A stretch of 64,000 bases of DNA from Bombus terrestris. Taxonomy: Eukaryota > Arthropoda > Insecta > Hymenoptera > Apidae. Below, in pieces: positions 60,075 through 64,000 of this stretch. The notes beneath the pieces were generated by a model that worked only from the letters and a program-made list of their open reading frames with translations, was not told the DNA's origin and made no database searches. The stretch lies in contig NW_025963556.1 of the NCBI RefSeq assembly GCF_910591885.1, positions 2,294,001 through 2,358,000 on the forward strand, read 5' to 3'. The position numbers and the translations under genes were made by a program. Each line of letters begins with the position of its first letter. Position 1 is the stretch's first letter.

Positions 60075-63000
60075 TTAACGTACAACGTTATATAGAATTA
60101 CGATATAACGCACAACGTTATGTCGTATTACGTTATAACTTATCATGTCATGTAGTATTACGTTATAACGTATGACTTTATGTAGTATTACGTTATTACG
60201 AATAACGTTATATTGTGTAACTTTATAACGTATGACCTTATGTTGTATTACGTTATAACGTATAAAGACATGTAGTATTACGTTATAACGTATGACGTCA
60301 TGTGGTATTACGTTATTACGAATATCGTAATATTGTATTACTTTATGACGTATGACGTCTTGTAGTATTACTATATGACGTATGACGTCATGTAGTATTA
60401 CTATATGACGTATGACGTCATGTAGTATTACTATATGACGTATGACGTCATGTAGTATTACTATATGACGTATGACGTCATGTAGTATTAGGTTATAACG
60501 TATGAAGTTATGTATTATTACGATATAACGTATGACGTTAAGCAGTATTAGGTTATAACGTATGACGTTATGTAGTATTAGGTTATAACGTATGGCGTTA
60601 TGTAGTATTACGATATAACGTATGACGTTATGCAGTACTACGTTATAACGTATGACGTTATGTAGTGTTACGTTATAATGTATGACGTTATGTAGCATTA
60701 CGGTATTTCGAACAACGTTGTATTGTGTTACTTTATAACGTATGACGTTATGTAGTGTTACGTTATAACGTATGACGCCGTGTAGTATTACGTTATAAGT
60801 ATAACATTATGTAGTATCACGTTATAGCGTATGACGTCATGTAGTATTACGTTATTACGAATATCGTAATATTGTGTTACTTTATGACGTATGACGTCAT
60901 GTAATATTGCTTTATGACGTATGACGTCATGTAGTATTTCCTTATAACGTATGACGTTATGTAGTATTACGATATAACGTATGACGTTATGCAGTACTAC
61001 GTTATAACGTATGACTTTATGTAGTGTTACGTTATAACGTATGACGTTATGTATTAGTACGATATAACGTATGACGTTATGCAGTATGAGGTTATAACGT
61101 ATGACGTCATGTAGTTTTGCGTTATAACGTATGACGTCATGTAGTATTAGGTTATAACGTATGCCGTCATGTAGTATTACGTTATAACATATGACGTCAT
61201 GTAGTAATACGATATAACGTACAACGTTATATAGAATTACGATATAACGCACAACGTTATGTCGTATTACGTTATAACGTATCATGTCATGCAGTATTAC
61301 GTTATTACGAATAACGTTATATTGTGTTACCTTATAACGTGTGACCTTTTGTTGTATTACGTTATAACGTATAAAGACATGTAGTATTACGTTGTAACGT
61401 ATGACGCCGTGTAGTATTACGTTATAAGTATAACATTATGTAGTATCACGTTATAGCGTATGACGTCATGTAGTATTACGTTATTACGAATATCGTAATA
61501 TTGTGTTACTTTATGACGTATGACGTCATGTAATATTGCTTTATGACGTATGACGTCATGTAGTATTTCCTTATAACGTATGACGTTATGTAGTATTACG
61601 ATATAACGTATGACGTTATGGAGTATTACGTTATAACGTATGACGTCATGTGGTATTACGTTATTACGAATAACGTTATATTATGTTACGTCATGTAGTA
61701 TTACTTTATGACGTATGACGTCATGTAGTATTACTTTATGACGTATGACGTCATGTAGTATTACTTTATGACGTATGACGTCATGTAGTATTACTTTATG
61801 ACGTATGACGTCATGTAGTATTACTTTATGACGTATGACGTCATGTAGTATTTCGTTATGACGTATGACGTTATGCAGTATTACGATATAACGTATGACG
61901 TTATGCAGTATTAGGTTATAACGTATGACGTCATGTAGTATTACTTTATGACGTATGACGTCATGTAGTATTACTTTATGACGTATGACGTCATGTAGTA
62001 TTTCGTTATAACGTATGACGTTATGCAGTATTACGATATAACGTACAACGTTATATAGAATTACGATATAACGCACAACGTTATGTCGTATTACGTTATA
62101 ACGTATCATGTCACGTAGTATTACGTTATAACGAATGACGTTATGGAGTATTACGTTATAACGTATGACGCCATGTGGTATTAGGTTATTACGAATAACG
62201 TTATATTATGTTACTTTATGACATATGACGTCATGTAGTATTACTTTATGACGTATGACGTCATGTAGGATTACTTTATGACGTATGACGTCATGTAGTA
62301 TTACTTTATGACGTATGACGTCATGTAGTATTACTTTATGACGTATGACGTCATGTAGTATTTCGTTATAACGTATGACGTTATGCAGTATTACGATATA
62401 ACGTATGACGGTATGCAGTATTACGTTATGACGTATGACGTTATGCAGTATTACGATATAACGTATGACGGTATGCAGTATTACGTTATAACGTATGACG
62501 TTATGCAGTATTACGTTATAACGTATGACGTTATGTATTAGTACGATATAACGTATGACGTTATGCAGTATGAGGTTATAGCGTATGACGTCATGTAGTT
62601 TTGCGTTATAACGTATAAAGACATGTAGTATTACGTTATGACGTATGACGTCATGTGGTATTACTTTATGACGTATGACGTCAGGTAGTATTACTTTATG
62701 ACGTATGACGTCATGTAGTATTACTTTATGACGTATGACGTCATGTAGTATTACTTTATGACGTATGACGTCATGTAGTATTACTTTATGACGTATGACG
62801 TCATGTAGTATTACTTTATGACGTATGACGTCATGTAGTATTACTTTATGACGTATGACGTCATGTAGTATTACTTTATGACGTATGACGTCATGTAGTA
62901 TTTCGTTATAACGTATGACGTTATGCAGTATTACGATATAACGTATGACGTTATGCGGTATTAGGTTATAACTTATGACGTTATGGAGTATTACGTTATA

Positions 63001-63342
63001 ACGTATGACGTCATGTGGTATTACGTTATTACGAATAACGTTATATTATGTTACGTCATGTAGTATTACTTTATGACGTATGACGTCATGTAGTATTACT
63101 TTATGACGTATGACGTCATGTAGTATTACTTTATGACGTATGACGTCATGTAGTATTACTTTATGACGTATGACGTCATGTAGTATTACTTTATGACGTA
63201 TGACGTCATGTAGTATTTCGTTATAACGTATGACGTTATGCAGTATTACGATATAACGTATGACGTTATGCAGTATTAGGTTATAACGTATGACGTCATG
63301 TAGTATTACTTTATGACGTATGACGTCATGTAGTATTTCGTT
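60075..63342. repeat. HOR unit U18 (3,268 bp, mosaic)
   Basis: Segment a matches U10 (offset 26,435, cgtcttgtag variant, four ctatatg monomers at 60371-60490). After the 29-bp monomer at 60788 it follows U11, with a second 29-bp monomer at 61417 and half-monomer junctions at 61681 and 63046. Within segment b it carries catgcagtattacg near 61286, a variant of U10 and U16 rather than U11, so template switching is finer than one segment. An eight-monomer type 2 run lies at about 62664-62903. Confidence 0.86.
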
Positions 63343-64000
63343 TTAACGTACAACGTTATATAGAATTACGATATAACGCACAACGTTAAGTCGTATTACG
63401 TTATAACTTATCATGTCATGTAGTATTACGTTATAACGTATGACGTTATGTAGTATTACGTTATTACGAATAACGTTATATTGTGTAACTTTATAACGTA
63501 TGACCTTATGTTGTATTACGTTATAACGTATAAAGACATGTAGTATTACGTTATAACGTATGACGTCATGTGGTATTACGTTATTACGAATATCGTAATA
63601 TTGTATTACTTTATGACGTATGACGTCATGTAGTATTACTATATGACGTATGACGTCATGTAGTATTACTATATGACGTATGACGTCATGTAGTATTAGG
63701 TTATAACGTATGAAGTAATGTATTATTACGATATAACGTATGACGTTAAGCAGCATTAGGTTACAACGTATGACGTTATGTAGTATTAGGTTATAACGTA
63801 TGGCGTTATGTAGTATTACGATATAACGTATGACGTTATGCAGTACTACGTTATAACGTATGACGTTATGTAGTGTTACGTTATAATGTATGACGTTATG
63901 TAGCATTACGGTATTTCGAACAACGTTGTATTGTGTTACTTTATAACGTATGACGTTATGTAGTGTTACGTTATAACGTATGACGCCGTGTAGTATTACG
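63343..64000. repeat. HOR unit U19 (partial, right edge)
   Basis: This is segment a only, cut by the window just as the 29-bp monomer begins (expected at 63996). It shares cgttaagtcg, gaagtaatg and cagcattaggttacaacg with U12 at an offset of 24,232 and has two ctatatg monomers. Confidence 0.87.

Larger units (their letters stand above)
1..64000. repeat. 30-bp satellite DNA array filling the window
   Basis: Every stretch I read resolves into copies of one ~30-bp monomer. The type 1 consensus is a first half acgttatgtagtatt followed by a second half acgttataacgtatg. Type 2 has first half acgtcatgtagtatt and second half actttatgacgtatg. The two type 1 halves match at 11 of 15 positions, so the monomer is an old dimer of a 15-bp unit. 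There is no unique spacer, transposon, microsatellite of another kind, poly-A tract or gene anywhere, including stretches over 300 bases between the units listed below. Type 1 carries a 14-bp palindrome (tacgttataacgta) and type 2 a 10-bp one (atgacgtcat). On the + strand of type 1 every cytosine lies in a CpG. Size and hierarchy point to eukaryotic heterochromatin; that part is inference. The family and host are not recognised. Confidence 0.97.

Noticed and set aside
141..63906. About 50 minus-strand open frames of 107-537 residues rich in HNVIRYNVIL-like decapeptides
   Set aside because: They are the translation of the satellite in its only stop-free frame. Their ends coincide with phase breaks, and they show no recognisable domain or conservation of protein over DNA. 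No coding feature is claimed.
1..64000. CRISPR-like array, because of the regular ~30-bp repeats
   Set aside because: There are no unique spacers. Repeats are directly adjacent and variants are shared between units. No cas gene is present.
1..64000. CENP-B box in monomers beginning ttcgttataacg
   Set aside because: The TTCG and a downstream A can be aligned, but the required CGGG is replaced by GTAT. No copy I read matches the core.
1..64000. Telomeric repeat, from attaggttataacg monomers
   Set aside because: ttagg occurs once per monomer of one variant, embedded in the 30-bp unit. There is no tandem TTAGG or TTAGGG run.
1..64000. Transposon or terminal-repeat element within the array
   Set aside because: No non-satellite insert, transposase frame, long terminal repeat, poly-A tail or target-site duplication was seen. 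Landmark monomers are simple variants of the same repeat.
1..64000. TATA boxes and promoters (gatataacg, ttatatagaatt)
   Set aside because: These recur hundreds of times as part of the monomer, with no distinct initiation context. They have no predictive value here.

Overview
The whole 64,000-base window is one uninterrupted tandem satellite DNA array. I see no gene, RNA gene, transposon, CRISPR array or unique sequence. The monomer is about 30 bp, so there are roughly 2,130 copies. It is AT-rich (about 30-33% GC), unusually dense in CpG and ACGT, and is itself a diverged dimer of a 15-bp unit. Arrays of this size and multi-level order are typical of eukaryotic nuclear heterochromatin (centromeric, pericentromeric, subtelomeric or sex-chromosome satellites). 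I do not recognise the family and cannot name the host. Nothing looks prokaryotic.

The array is organised at several scales: (1) a 15-bp half-unit; (2) the 30-bp monomer, in two main forms, type 1 (TTATAACGTATGACGTTATG core) and type 2 (CRE-like TGACGTCA form with tactttatgacg); (3) ordered segments of distinct monomer variants; (4) higher-order repeat (HOR) units of 1.5-5.4 kb, delimited here by a rare monomer containing cgttttaacg that occurs 19 times; (5) duplications of several kilobases joining two or more HOR units, spaced 4.9, 5.4, 11.6, 20.3, 24 and 26.4 kb apart.

Most HOR units follow one plan on the + strand. Segment a runs about 653-863 bp from the cgtttta landmark and contains a nested array of ctatatg monomers. 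Then come a unique TTCGAA monomer and a 29-bp monomer. Segment b (about 1,074 bp) runs from there to a ttatgttac junction. A variable segment c follows (sometimes a second b-like module, b'). A 15-bp half-monomer junction comes next, and segment d is a run of type 2 monomers back to the landmark. Every landmark-to-landmark distance equals a multiple of 30, minus 1 per 29-bp monomer, minus 15 per half-monomer junction. One unit needs a single extra 1-base deletion.

Region by region: 1-16.9 kb holds units U0-U5, including truncated and chimeric units. 16.9-27.5 kb holds two long 5.1-5.4 kb units in tandem (U6, U7). 27.5-45.2 kb holds a two-unit block (U8-U9) that reappears as U12-U13, with U10 and U11 between. 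45.2-53.9 kb holds a very recent 3,974-bp tandem duplication (U14/U15). 53.9-64 kb (U16-U19) is a mosaic re-copy of 30.5-39.8 kb.

Long open frames exist only on the minus strand, because 30 is divisible by 3 and one of the six frames of the monomer lacks stops. They end where the repeat phase breaks or a landmark variant occurs. I read them as by-products of the repeat, not genes.
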